Source: an uncultured Spirochaetales bacterium (GTDB lineage Bacteria > Spirochaetota > Spirochaetia > Sphaerochaetales > Sphaerochaetaceae). Taken from it: a stretch of 46,567 nucleotides of DNA. Made by a program: the position numbers and the translations under genes. Of the stretch, positions 27,024-34,911 are shown piece by piece (the first letter of the stretch is position 1; every line of letters begins with the position of its first letter). The notes beneath the pieces were generated by a model that ran no database searches, had not been told where the DNA came from, and worked only from the letters and a program-made list of their open reading frames with translations. The DNA lies in the NCBI GenBank assembly GCA_949295505.1, contig CASFLH010000067.1, forward strand, positions 1 to 46,567, in the 5' to 3' direction.

Positions 27024-27844
27024 GATCGTGGAGCGCTGCTTTGGATGCTGTCTTCTTCTCCATTCATCCGCTATGGAGACTGCTTGTTATCGCGGCTGTA
27101 ATGGCTTTGATGGTGGTGGTGTCTAGAAAGAAGCGTTTCCTGACATGGGGTGGAGCGTGGACTGCTGTCGCAGTAGGCTTTGTCGTCATGTATATCGGCG
27201 GGGTATCAGGATTCACTGTTCTGCTGTTCTTTTTTCTCTCATCCTCGATTGTTTCCAGGCTTTGCCGTGAGGATGGCATGATTGCCGCCAAGAGTTCTGA
27301 GCGTGATATGATGCAAGTCATTGCCAATGCTCTTCCTGCTGCTGCCGCGCTTGTTGCGTATAGGCTTTCTCCGTATCCGGAAGCATGTCTTGCGGCATTT
27401 GCCGCGGCCATTGCGGAGGCGGAAGCTGATACTCTTTCGGGCGAGATCGGCAGGCTCAGTCATCGCGACCCTGTCTCGATCATCACGCTGACACGTGTTC
27501 CGAAGGGACTTTCAGGAGGAGTTACGGTGCTTGGCCTTTCCGCTGGAGCCATTTCATCGCTCGTTGTCGCTCTTCTTTTCATGGGGACCTTCGGCTGCTC
27601 GCTCTCCGTGCTGTTTTCCGTGGCAGCTGCCGGCTTCCTTGGTTCCGTTTTCGATTCCTTCCTTGGTGCCACGGTTCAGGTCCAGTACAGAAGAAAGGAT
27701 GGAAGCATCACTGAGAGAAGCGAGGAAGGGGGAGAGAAAAACGAAAGGGCCCGAGGTATCCGCTGGATAGACAATGATACTGTCAATCTTCTTTCCGGCT
27801 TGTTCTCTGCGGCCCTTGCGTCATCACTGGTTCTGATTCACTGA
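27020..27844 (+). CDS. DUF92/VTE6-like (phytyl-phosphate kinase-type) membrane protein
   Basis: A 274-residue DUF92 membrane protein. The family text EAEADTLSGEIGRLSHRDPV followed by TRVPKGLSGGVTVLG is clear, as is the late DNDTVNLL segment. The one functionally studied group, plant and cyanobacterial VTE6, adds a second phosphate to phytyl phosphate. It overlaps the VTE5-like gene by four bases (ATGA). Together they could turn a free prenol into its diphosphate. The true substrate in this organism, which has no sign of phytol use, is unknown. Confidence 0.75.
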   Translation: MRSWSAALDAVFFSIHPLWRLLVIAAVMALMVVVSRKKRFLTWGGAWTAVAVGFVVMYIGGVSGFTVLLFFFLSSSIVSRLCREDGMIAAKSSERDMMQVIANALPAAAALVAYRLSPYPEACLAAFAAAIAEAEADTLSGEIGRLSHRDPVSIITLTRVPKGLSGGVTVLGLSAGAISSLVVALLFMGTFGCSLSVLFSVAAAGFLGSVFDSFLGATVQVQYRRKDGSITERSEEGGEKNERARGIRWIDNDTVNLLSGLFSAALASSLVLIH

Positions 27845-27850
27845 TATGTA

Positions 27851-28321
27851 TCAGAATGCATTTGTAATTTTGTATTCAGTGCCATTGATTGTCAGCGTTT
27901 TCGAAGAACTTCTCATATCCCAGAAACCATCGAGGACGAATGTGTAGCCATCAAGGGACAGAATAACATTGCTGATTTCGTATCCTCCCTTTGATATATA
28001 GATTGCGACTTTCCCTGAAACGAACTCTGCATCAATCACGCCATACAGCATGTCATTGGCACCTGAGACATCATATTCCGTGCCATCTGGCGTAGATGGA
28101 AGAACAGGGATGCTGAGAGTCGAGAAAAGGTAATTGAATGCATATCCTATTGCGTTCTCGTCAATGATATGCCCTTCGATTGCTGTTTCGCCCACAACAC
28201 CAGTAGGTTCTATCGGAAGGGAAGGATTCTCTCCCTCATTGTCAATACCCCCCCCATTGGGGCTGCATGCGATGCCGTAGAGCATCATGATTGCCATAAG
28301 AATTACAAGAAGCTTTTTCAT
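27851..28321 (-). CDS. Small lipoprotein with coding poly-G tract
   Basis: A 156-residue predicted lipoprotein: MKKLLVILMAIMMLYGIAC gives a signal peptide with lipobox GIAC and the lipidated Cys at 19. The mature part is beta-rich, with no recognised domain. Codons 23-25 lie in a run of eight Gs, four residues after the lipidated Cys; the frame is intact in this sequence. The end has LTINGTEY, which resembles LNINGTEY near the end of the large lipoprotein at 7005, hinting at a shared module. A strong AAAGGAGGAG precedes the start. Function unknown. Confidence 0.7.
   Translation of the reverse strand: MKKLLVILMAIMMLYGIACSPNGGGIDNEGENPSLPIEPTGVVGETAIEGHIIDENAIGYAFNYLFSTLSIPVLPSTPDGTEYDVSGANDMLYGVIDAEFVSGKVAIYISKGGYEISNVILSLDGYTFVLDGFWDMRSSSKTLTINGTEYKITNAF
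28248..28255 (-). repeat. Homopolymeric G8 tract (minus strand) in the lipoprotein gene
   Basis: Eight Cs on the plus strand, read as Gs by the gene. A one-base slip would shift the frame right after the lipobox and abolish the mature protein. Confidence 0.9.
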
Positions 28322-28341
28322 ATTGCTCCTCCTTTACTTCC

Positions 28342-28370
28342 AGATTATTGGATTCATATGCCTGCATCAA
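28342..28370 (-). promoter_or_regulatory. Promoter of the small lipoprotein gene
   Basis: Minus strand TTGATG (28370-28365), a 17-base spacer and TAATCT (28347-28342). It lies 21 bases from the start codon, leaving room for the AAAGGAGGAG site. Confidence 0.5.
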
Positions 28371-28417
28371 GAAAACAGGATGTTTGCGGCAGCATGAAGA
28401 TGATGAGGTGCAAAAGC

Positions 28418-28446
28418 TTGCCGTATTCGCGCTTTCTATATATCTT
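28418..28446 (+). promoter_or_regulatory. groEL promoter candidate
   Basis: TTGCCG (28418-28423), a 17-base spacer and TATCTT (28441-28446). No CIRCE-type inverted repeat (TTAGCACTC-N9-GAGTGCTAA) is present in the 175-base upstream region. Confidence 0.5.
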
Positions 28447-28496
28447 ATCTGTTGGCAGTTATCTGCTACTCGGAAATTATAAGGAGATACATAGAT

Positions 28497-30128
28497 ATGG
28501 CAAAGCAGCTTCAGTTCAATGAAGAGGCCAGGAAGTCTCTAGTAAATGGTGTAGAGAAGATATCCAAGGCAGTTATGACTACTCTTGGTCCTAAGGGAAG
28601 GCTTGTGCTTCTCGACAAGAAGTATGGTGCTCCTACCGTAACAAAGGATGGAGTTTCCGTTGCACGTGAGATCGAGCTCGAGGATCCGTTTGAGAATATG
28701 GGCGCTCAGCTTCTGAAGGAAGTCGCTGCAAAGACCAACGATGTCGCAGGTGACGGAACGACAACAGCTACAGTCCTTGCATGGTCAATCACCAAGGAAG
28801 GCATGAAGAGCGTTGCCGCAGGCGTAAGTCCGATGGGCATCAAGAAGGGAATCGACAAGGCTGTCGAGGATGCTGTCGCATGCATCAAGGGACAGGCCAA
28901 GATGATCCAGGACAAGGAGGAGATTGCGCAGGTCGCTTCCATTTCCGCAAATAACGACAGGACAATCGGCGATGAGATTGCCAATGCAATGGACAAGGTC
29001 GGCAAGGATGGAGTCATCACGGTCGAGGAGTCCAAGACAATTGAGACAACAGTGGACTTCGTAGAAGGAATGCAGTTCGATCGTGGTTATCTCTCTGCAT
29101 ATTTCTGCAATAACAGGGACACGATGACTGCAGTTCTTGATAACCCTTACATCCTTATCTATGACAAGAAGATCTCCGCAATGAAGGACCTTCTTCCTGT
29201 TCTTGAGAAGGTTGCACAGTCTGGCAAGCCGCTTCTCATCATCGCAGAGGATGTCGATGGAGAGGCTCTTGCAACACTCGTTCTCAACGCAGTGCGTGGA
29301 ACGCTTTCCGTAGTAGCTGTCAAGGCTCCGGGCTTCGGTGACAGGAGAAAGGCAATGCTTGAGGATATCGCAATCCTCACAGGCGGTCAGGTCATCACCG
29401 AGGAGCTCGGAATGAAGCTTGAGAATGCTGATCTCACGATGCTCGGAAAGGCAAAGAGCGTTAAGGTCGAGAAGGAGAACACAACAATCATCAACGGAGC
29501 TGGTTCTTCTGAGGCTATCCGCGACAGGATCGCACAGATCAAGATGCAGATTGAGGACTGCACTTCCGATTACGACAGGGAGAAGCTCCAGGAGAGGCTT
29601 GCTAAGCTTGCAGGCGGTGTCGCTGTAGTCAATGTCGGTGCGGCTACGGAGGTTGAGCTCAAGGAGAAGAAGCACAGAGTAGAGGATGCTCTCAGCGCAA
29701 CACGCGCTGCTATCGAAGAGGGTGTTATCCCGGGCGGTGGCGTTGCTCTCGTGCAGGCTGTCAATGAGCTCCAGAAGAAGGACCTCTCATCGCTTACAGA
29801 GGAAGAAAAGGTTGGTTACAGAATCGTTATCCGCGCTCTTGAGGAGCCTATCAGGCAGATTGCAGAGAATGCTGGTGTCGATGGATCAATCATTGCGGAT
29901 ACATGCAAGAAAGAGAAGAAGGGTGTTGGTTTCGATGCTAACGCCATGAAGTGGGTCAACATGGTTGAGAGCGGAATCATCGATCCTGTCAAGGTCACAA
30001 GATCCGCACTTCAGAATGCAGCATCGATTGCATCCCTCATCCTCACGACAGAGTGTGCAATTACAGATATCCCTGCTCCAGAGCCGGCAGCTCCGGCCAA
30101 TCCGGGCATGGGTGGCGGAATGATGTGA
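28497..30128 (+). CDS. groEL: Chaperonin GroEL
   Basis: A 543-residue 60-kDa chaperonin that refolds proteins in an ATP-driven double ring. N-terminal [21 protein letters not shown], the ATP-site [13 protein letters not shown], the apical GQVITEELG region and the closing GMGGGMM tail are all canonical. The ATG at 28497 follows AAGGAG; a longer frame from 28452 has no site and is not conserved. No groES gene is adjacent; it would have to be elsewhere, as in Borrelia. A strong terminator follows, so it is a single-gene unit. Confidence 0.97.
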   Translation: MAKQLQFNEEARKSLVNGVEKISKAVMTTLGPKGRLVLLDKKYGAPTVTKDGVSVAREIELEDPFENMGAQLLKEVAAKTNDVAGDGTTTATVLAWSITKEGMKSVAAGVSPMGIKKGIDKAVEDAVACIKGQAKMIQDKEEIAQVASISANNDRTIGDEIANAMDKVGKDGVITVEESKTIETTVDFVEGMQFDRGYLSAYFCNNRDTMTAVLDNPYILIYDKKISAMKDLLPVLEKVAQSGKPLLIIAEDVDGEALATLVLNAVRGTLSVVAVKAPGFGDRRKAMLEDIAILTGGQVITEELGMKLENADLTMLGKAKSVKVEKENTTIINGAGSSEAIRDRIAQIKMQIEDCTSDYDREKLQERLAKLAGGVAVVNVGAATEVELKEKKHRVEDALSATRAAIEEGVIPGGGVALVQAVNELQKKDLSSLTEEEKVGYRIVIRALEEPIRQIAENAGVDGSIIADTCKKEKKGVGFDANAMKWVNMVESGIIDPVKVTRSALQNAASIASLILTTECAITDIPAPEPAAPANPGMGGGMM

Positions 30129-30148
30129 TCATTTCCTGAACCAAAGGG

Positions 30149-30176
30149 CGGCAAGGCTTGGCTTTGCCGCTTTTTC
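30149..30176 (+). terminator. groEL terminator
   Basis: GCGGCAAG (30149-30156) and CTTTGCCGC (30163-30171) pair in a strong stem with one bulge, followed by TTTTT. Confidence 0.85.
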
Positions 30177-30192
30177 CTTCACTGGAGGTTTC

Positions 30193-30678
30193 ATGATAAT
30201 CAGGGAATACCGGGAAAATGACCTACCGGATATGATTGCAATCTGGAATGAGGTCGTGGAAGAGGGAAATGCATTCCCGCAGGAGAATCCATTCTGCTGC
30301 CGGGAGGAAGCCGCTTCTTTCTTTGCCTCCCAGAACCGTACGGCAGTCGCCGATGATGACGGGAAGGTTGCCGGACTTTACATTCTTCACCCGAACAATA
30401 TCGGGCGATGCGGCCATATTGCGAATGCAAGCTATGCTGTTGCCTCCTCTGAGCGCGGCAGGGGTATAGGCAAAGCCCTTGTCCTTGATTCGCTTTCAGC
30501 TGCGAAGGCGCTTGGCTTCCGTATCCTTCAGTATAATGCAGTCGTGAGCACCAATCTTATTGCCAGGAAGCTGTATCAGGACCTTGGTTTCACTTCACTC
30601 GGGACAATACCTGGTGGATTCAGGAGGAAAGATGGAAGCTATGAGGACATCGTTCCGTATTTCCGCACCTGCATCTAG
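30193..30678 (+). CDS. GNAT-family N-acetyltransferase
   Basis: A 161-residue acetyltransferase of the GNAT fold. The start MIIREYRENDLPDMIAIWNEV and the acetyl-CoA loop SERGRGIGKALV are typical, with the C-terminal ARKLYQDLGF motif. It transfers acetyl from acetyl-CoA to an amino group of a small molecule or protein; the substrate cannot be told. TGGAGG precedes the ATG. It is a short stand-alone gene between groEL and yajC. Confidence 0.85.
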   Translation: MIIREYRENDLPDMIAIWNEVVEEGNAFPQENPFCCREEAASFFASQNRTAVADDDGKVAGLYILHPNNIGRCGHIANASYAVASSERGRGIGKALVLDSLSAAKALGFRILQYNAVVSTNLIARKLYQDLGFTSLGTIPGGFRRKDGSYEDIVPYFRTCI

Positions 30679-30740
30679 CTTGACTGCTGTTAATCTATAA
30701 TGTTAATTTCTGTGTATTACGTACTGAGAGGTTAAGAAAA

Positions 30741-31136
30741 ATGCAGGGTCAGATGACTACAACGATCATAACGTTCGTACTTATAATCCTTATTTTCTAT
30801 TTCCTTATCATCAGGCCTCAGAAGAAGAGGGATAAGGAAACCAAGGCGATGCTTGCTGCCATGAAGAAGGGCGACAGGGTTGTTACCATCGGTGGTATCC
30901 ATGGAACGATCATCACAGTCAAAGATCAGACAGTTGTCGTAAAGGTTGACGACTCGGCACGCATCGAATTCTCCAAGAGCGCAATCTCGACAGTTACCAG
31001 CAAGGACGCTGCGAAGTCAGCCCCGAAGAAAGCTGAAGCGAAGGCTGATGAGAAGACCGAGGAGAAAGGCGGAGAGGCTGGCAGCATCGGTGTCGATCCG
31101 GCTCCAGAGGCTGATTCGGAGAAGAAGGACGAGTAA
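30741..31136 (+). CDS. yajC: Preprotein translocase subunit YajC
   Basis: A 131-residue YajC protein, accessory to the Sec translocon with SecDF. One N-terminal membrane helix (about residues 6-23) is followed by the family signature FYFLIIRPQKKRDKE and the small soluble domain MKKGDRVVTIGGIHGTI. The C-terminal 45 residues are a charged Lys/Glu/Ala-rich tail, longer than in many YajC proteins. secD/secF are not in the window. A possible promoter lies around 30680-30708 (TTGACT, 17 bases, TTAATT), but its -10 box is weak. Confidence 0.9.
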   Translation: MQGQMTTTIITFVLIILIFYFLIIRPQKKRDKETKAMLAAMKKGDRVVTIGGIHGTIITVKDQTVVVKVDDSARIEFSKSAISTVTSKDAAKSAPKKAEAKADEKTEEKGGEAGSIGVDPAPEADSEKKDE

Positions 31137-31142
31137 TGCGGT

Positions 31143-31204
31143 GCAGGCGCTGCCTGTAACCATGCTTATAGGGGCAGGCCAGCTGGTTTGCCCTTTATTT
31201 TTTG
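31143..31204 (+). terminator. yajC terminator / possible ispH attenuator
   Basis: GGGCAGGCC (31172-31180) pairs with GGTTTGCCC (31185-31193) around an AGCT tetraloop, followed by TTTATTTTTT: a classic terminator. It ends only eleven bases before the ispH start, leaving no room for a promoter. Upstream, CAGGC (31144-31148) and GCCTG (31152-31156) form a small hairpin, and GCCTG could instead pair with CAGGC at 31175-31179, which would break the terminator. This is the layout of an attenuator, but the signal is unknown. Confidence 0.6.
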
Positions 31205-31214
31205 TGAGGTCAGC

Positions 31215-32039
31215 ATGAAGGTTCTGCTCCCGGAGGCATATGGTTTCTGCTACGGGGTAAGATCTGCAGTCGGAAAGGCTGAGGAAGCGCTCTCCCTTGC
31301 AGAGAGAGATTCCCTTCCTTGCTATTCATATGGTGATATCGTTCATAGCGGGGCCGTGATGGCGGGTCTTCTTGCTCGTGGCATGAAGAGAATCTTCTCC
31401 GCGCGCGAGGCTATGGAACCAGGGTATGTCGTGATCAGGGCTCATGGCATCACGGATCAGGAAAGGGCTATTCTTGTCCAGAACGGCAATACGATAATCG
31501 ATGCAACGTGCCCTGTTGTCCTTCGGAGCCAGAGCATACTCCGTTCATCTCCCTGCGCTGTTGTCATCGGACAGGGAGGACATAGTGAGGTCGTTGCGCT
31601 TCTTGGTGCAAATCGTTCCGCAGTCCTTATAGAGAATGCTGGTGATCTCTGTCGCCTGGAAAGCGGCGAATGTGATGCTGTCGTACAGACGACATTCTCT
31701 ACCGATGAACTTTCTCTCATCTTGTCTGAGGCAGAAGAAAAGGGCATTTCCCTCCGCCTCAGAAGCCAGGTGTGCAGAGCCTCCATCGAAAGACGCGAAG
31801 CGCTTATCAGGCTTTTGGAGAGAGTAGAGGCACTCGTTGTCGCGGGAGACAGGTCGTCTCGCAACACAGCAGAGCTGTGGAGAATGGGGGAAAAGGCTGG
31901 GGTTCCTTCTTTCCTTGTTTCTTCTGAGGAGGAGATTCCTGACATGGTCTGGGCATATGGTACAGTCGGATTGACAGCGGGCGCTTCTTGTCCCGATACT
32001 CTCATTGACAGCATAAAAAGGAGGCTCGAGAATGGCTGA
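31215..32039 (+). CDS. ispH: 4-hydroxy-3-methylbut-2-enyl diphosphate reductase
   Basis: A 274-residue IspH (LytB), the last enzyme of the MEP pathway, making IPP and DMAPP with a [4Fe-4S] cluster. The cluster cysteines are C12 (GFCYGV), C99 (DATCP) and C187 (SQVCRAS). Substrate residues include H44 (GDIVHSG), H77 (RAHG), H123 and E125 (GGHSEV), and T160. The C-terminus has LTAGASCPDTLID, a normal ending. GTGAGG precedes the ATG. It overlaps rex by eight bases, and expression from upstream must pass the terminator-like hairpin. Confidence 0.93.
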   Translation: MKVLLPEAYGFCYGVRSAVGKAEEALSLAERDSLPCYSYGDIVHSGAVMAGLLARGMKRIFSAREAMEPGYVVIRAHGITDQERAILVQNGNTIIDATCPVVLRSQSILRSSPCAVVIGQGGHSEVVALLGANRSAVLIENAGDLCRLESGECDAVVQTTFSTDELSLILSEAEEKGISLRLRSQVCRASIERREALIRLLERVEALVVAGDRSSRNTAELWRMGEKAGVPSFLVSSEEEIPDMVWAYGTVGLTAGASCPDTLIDSIKRRLENG

Positions 32040-32700
32040 TGCAAGAATTCCTCTCCCTTCTGTAAGGAGATTCCCATCTTATCTGCGCATACTCCTGCAG
32101 AGAAAAGAGGCAGGGGAGAGAACCATCAGCGCTACGCAGCTTGCATTGGAGCTTGGCCTGACGCCGATACAGGTGAGAAAGGATCTTGCCAGCACAGGTA
32201 TAGAAGGACGTCCGAAAGTTGGTTTTCTTATAGAGGAGATCATTGCGGCGATTACCCATTCCCTTGGATGGGATAATCTCACGGAAGCTCTGATAATAGG
32301 AGCTGGTAACCTTGGCTCTGCTCTTGCGGCATATGATGGATTCTCCGCATATGGGCTCCGGATCGTGGCAATCTTTGACAAGGATCCACAGAAAATCGGC
32401 AGGAATATCGGGCATCTCACAGTCCAGCCGCTGGAGAGTATAAACCAGTACATACGAAGCAACAGGGTCACGATTGCAGTTATTGCCGTGCCTGCCAATC
32501 AGGCGCAGGCCACTGCTGATATGCTCATAAAATGCGGAATCCGCGGAATCTGGAACTTCGCTCCGAAGAACCTCAAGGTCCCGGAGGATGTCGTGATGCA
32601 GCGCACGGATCTTGCCGCTTCCTTTGCAGTTCTCTCCGTAATGCTCAGAAGGAAATACAGAGAAGAGACGGATTTCGAAGAGTCTGATAGCGACTATTAA
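32032..32700 (+). CDS. rex: Redox-sensing transcriptional repressor Rex
   Basis: A 222-residue Rex protein. Residues 1-80 form the winged-helix domain, with ISATQLALELGLTPIQVRKDL as the recognition region (in parts: ISATQLALELGL, TPIQVRKDL). The Rossmann domain follows with ALIIGAGNLGSALAAY; it binds NADH or NAD+. High NADH releases Rex from DNA and turns on fermentation and hydrogen genes. Its place directly upstream of a hydrogenase operon is telling. It is translated with ispH through an eight-base overlap. Confidence 0.95.
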   Translation: MADARIPLPSVRRFPSYLRILLQRKEAGERTISATQLALELGLTPIQVRKDLASTGIEGRPKVGFLIEEIIAAITHSLGWDNLTEALIIGAGNLGSALAAYDGFSAYGLRIVAIFDKDPQKIGRNIGHLTVQPLESINQYIRSNRVTIAVIAVPANQAQATADMLIKCGIRGIWNFAPKNLKVPEDVVMQRTDLAASFAVLSVMLRRKYREETDFEESDSDY

Positions 32701-32719
32701 TTCTGTTTTGTCCATTTTG

Positions 32720-32737
32720 ATGTTACAGCGTTCACAT
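32720..32737. promoter_or_regulatory. Candidate Rex operator
   Basis: ATGTTA-CAGCGT-TCACAT resembles the Rex operator TTGTGA-N6-TCACAA (9 of 12 arm positions, with the inner five-base arms 9 of 10). It lies 20 bases after the rex stop and about 77 bases before the -35 box of the hydrogenase operon. The centre is less A+T-rich than usual, so this is a tentative call. Confidence 0.4.
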
Positions 32738-32813
32738 TAATTGCCGATATGGTCCGATTTAGTGCCTCAGTAGCCCCTTTAAAAAAGCTAATTCCTGTCT
32801 GCTAATCATTTTA

Positions 32814-32842
32814 TTGACTTACCTTAAAAACTCGGATAGTCT
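32814..32842 (+). promoter_or_regulatory. Promoter of the hydrogenase operon
   Basis: TTGACT (32814-32819), a 17-base spacer and TAGTCT (32837-32842), followed 12 bases later by the TAGGAGAG ribosome binding site. The only good sigma-70-like match between rex and the first hydrogenase gene. Confidence 0.55.
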
Positions 32843-32864
32843 CATATATGACTTAGGAGAGTAT

Positions 32865-33122
32865 ATGGCGGAAAAGGAGAAGCTCAGAATCGAGCTCTGC
32901 ATGGGATCAAGCTGCTTTGCCAGAGGCAACAGCGGTGCTCTTATGAGCCTTGAGGAGTTCGCGGAGCAGAACGGGTTATCGGATAGGATTGAGCTTGAGG
33001 GGCATCTCTGCCTCGGGAAATGCAATTCTGGACCGCATTTCAGAATCGGTGATAAGGAATATTCCGGAATCGCGGATCCGGAGGCTGTCATCGACCTTGT
33101 GAAGAAGGCGCTGGAGGAATAA
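32865..33122 (+). CDS. Thioredoxin-like [2Fe-2S] ferredoxin (NuoE/HydC-type), first copy
   Basis: An 85-residue protein with the thioredoxin-like [2Fe-2S] fold seen in NuoE and hydrogenase HydC subunits. Cysteines follow the pattern CMGSSC ... CLGKC (C-x4-C ... C-x3-C). It would pass electrons to or from the hydrogenase modules. The ATG at 32865 has TAGGAGAG in front. It is the first gene of a five-gene operon and is one base from the sensory hydrogenase gene. A second protein of the same family is encoded at 36118. Confidence 0.85.
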   Translation: MAEKEKLRIELCMGSSCFARGNSGALMSLEEFAEQNGLSDRIELEGHLCLGKCNSGPHFRIGDKEYSGIADPEAVIDLVKKALEE

Positions 33123-33123
33123 G

Positions 33124-34911
33124 ATGCAGAATCCTATCTACACCGAAGTCACAAGTTGCCGTGACTGTTACAAATGCGTCCGGTCCTGCCCTGTAAAGGC
33201 AATACAGATCAAGGAAGGACATGCGATGATCATAAAGGACCGCTGTATCTACTGCGGCAAATGCGTGCATGTCTGTCCGAACAGTGCAAAGAAGGTAAGG
33301 GATGACAGGGATCGTGTCAGAATCGCCATTGATTCGGGGCGCAAGGTCATCTGCTCGCTGGCGCCTTCTTATGTCTCCGAGTTCGCCGGTTATGAGAAAG
33401 AGCTTCTTGCCGCGCTGAAGAAACTGGGTTTCTCTGCAGTCTCGGAGACTGCTATCGGAGCCACTCTTGTCTCGCAGGCGCTTGATATCTACGCCTCCAG
33501 ACATGATGGCAAAGCCCCGTTCATAGGAACAGCCTGCCCATCAGTGGTTGAGCTTGTTAAGAAATACTATCCTGACAAAGTCAGTCTTCTCGCTCCGGTT
33601 CCATCCCCGCTGCAGACACATGCCGCTTATCTCAGGCATATCTATAACGAGGATTTCTCCATTGCGTTCATAGGTCCATGCATTGCCAAGAAGGTGGAAG
33701 CTGATACAACTACCGGCTATCCTGATTTCGCGATTACATTCAGGGAGCTGAGGGAGTGGATGGCAGAAGAGGGCATTGATCTTTCCTCAATAGGAGCAGG
33801 GGATGTGGATTTCGTCCCTGCCAAGGCTGGAATGGCTACAATCTATCCGATAGAAGGTGGTCAGATCGCGACTTCCAGGCTCTGGAGCGGACGTTCATTC
33901 GGCGCCGACGCGCTTGCGTTCTCCGGCATAGAGCAGGTCATGTCAGCGCTCTGCGGCAATGAATTCCCGATGCCGTTCCTTGAGCTTCTCGCATGTGATG
34001 GCGGCTGTATCAACGGTCCTGCCGCAGATGATTCTGTTTCCATGGCCACAAGGAAGAAGGCAACCTCGGACCATACTATTGAACGTCTTGATGAGCCTTC
34101 CCTTTTCCAGGGTGACGAGGAATTCGCAGAGCTTCTCCTCGAGAAGGGCTATGGAATACTCCACAGTGCAGGGCCCAAGGCTGAGCCGAATGGAAAGGGG
34201 AAATACTCCGAGGATGATATCAGAAGGGCTCTTGTCGATCTTGGAAAGCTCACGAAAGCCGATGAGCTCAACTGCGGTGGCTGCGGTTATAACACCTGCC
34301 GTGATATGGCTGTCGCTTATCTTGATGGCATGGCCGAGATTGAGATGTGCGTCACGAAGATGCGCAAGGAGGCGGAAAGCAAAGTCGATGTCCTCCTGAG
34401 GACAATCCCTACAGGTGTTGTCATCGTTGATCCGGATCTGCAGATTGCGGACTGCAATATTCATTTCCTGGAGATTTTCGGGGATATGGAAGACAGCTTC
34501 CTTGATCAGAGCGTGCTTCAGATGATCAAAGGCCTTCCTCTTGAGAGATTCGTGCCGTTTGCTGACAAGTTCCGTGATCAGTTCTATCTATCGCGCCCGG
34601 GACAGTACAGAGTCCACTTCAAGGATAAATATCTTCGCGTGACATTCTTCCTTGTTGAATCCAAGAGGCTGCTTGGCGCGATGTTCGAGGATATCACAAA
34701 CCCGACCATCAGGCGTGAGACTGTCGTCAAGAAAGCCGAGGATGTCATCCAGAAGTCCCTTGAGACGGTTCAGCAGATAGCTTCGCTTCTGGGAGAGAAT
34801 GCTGCGGAGACGGAAATCATGCTCAATTCCCTCATAGATGCTTTCAGCGTGCATGGTACGGGGGAAGGCGAGAGTGATTTCCGGCAGGATGAGAATGGAG
34901 ATCTGTCATGA
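33124..34911 (+). CDS. Sensory-type [FeFe]-hydrogenase with PAS domain (group C, HydS/HfsB-like)
   Basis: A 595-residue protein in five parts: two [4Fe-4S] ferredoxin motifs (C12/15/18/22 and C41/44/47/51), an H-cluster domain (about 70-300), an extra [4Fe-4S] motif (C384/387/392/409) and a PAS domain (about 420-530) followed by a helical tail. H-cluster loops are GTACPS (C138), FIGPCIAKK (C186) and LLACDGGC (C291, C295). All four cluster ligands are kept, but the proton-transfer cysteine of the usual TSCCP is Ala137, and the Met of MPC is Gly. These changes and the PAS domain mark the group C sensory enzymes, thought to report H2 or redox state rather than turn over fast. It overlaps the phosphatase gene by four bases. 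Confidence 0.85.
   Translation: MQNPIYTEVTSCRDCYKCVRSCPVKAIQIKEGHAMIIKDRCIYCGKCVHVCPNSAKKVRDDRDRVRIAIDSGRKVICSLAPSYVSEFAGYEKELLAALKKLGFSAVSETAIGATLVSQALDIYASRHDGKAPFIGTACPSVVELVKKYYPDKVSLLAPVPSPLQTHAAYLRHIYNEDFSIAFIGPCIAKKVEADTTTGYPDFAITFRELREWMAEEGIDLSSIGAGDVDFVPAKAGMATIYPIEGGQIATSRLWSGRSFGADALAFSGIEQVMSALCGNEFPMPFLELLACDGGCINGPAADDSVSMATRKKATSDHTIERLDEPSLFQGDEEFAELLLEKGYGILHSAGPKAEPNGKGKYSEDDIRRALVDLGKLTKADELNCGGCGYNTCRDMAVAYLDGMAEIEMCVTKMRKEAESKVDVLLRTIPTGVVIVDPDLQIADCNIHFLEIFGDMEDSFLDQSVLQMIKGLPLERFVPFADKFRDQFYLSRPGQYRVHFKDKYLRVTFFLVESKRLLGAMFEDITNPTIRRETVVKKAEDVIQKSLETVQQIASLLGENAAETEIMLNSLIDAFSVHGTGEGESDFRQDENGDLS

Noticed and set aside
27841-27854. Palindrome CTGATA-TG-TATCAG spanning the two convergent stop codons
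   Set aside because: Too short for a terminator and without T-runs; two nearby stop codons readily create such symmetry.
28322-28496. CIRCE or other heat-shock operator before groEL
   Set aside because: Searched by eye for TTAGCACTC/GAGTGCTAA; not present.
28785-29675. 296-codon open frame antisense to groEL
   Set aside because: It mirrors the codon pattern of groEL, has no ribosome binding site and no recognisable family.
30696-30701. TATAAT before yajC as a -10 box
   Set aside because: No -35 box at a fitting distance; TTGACT is only ten bases away.
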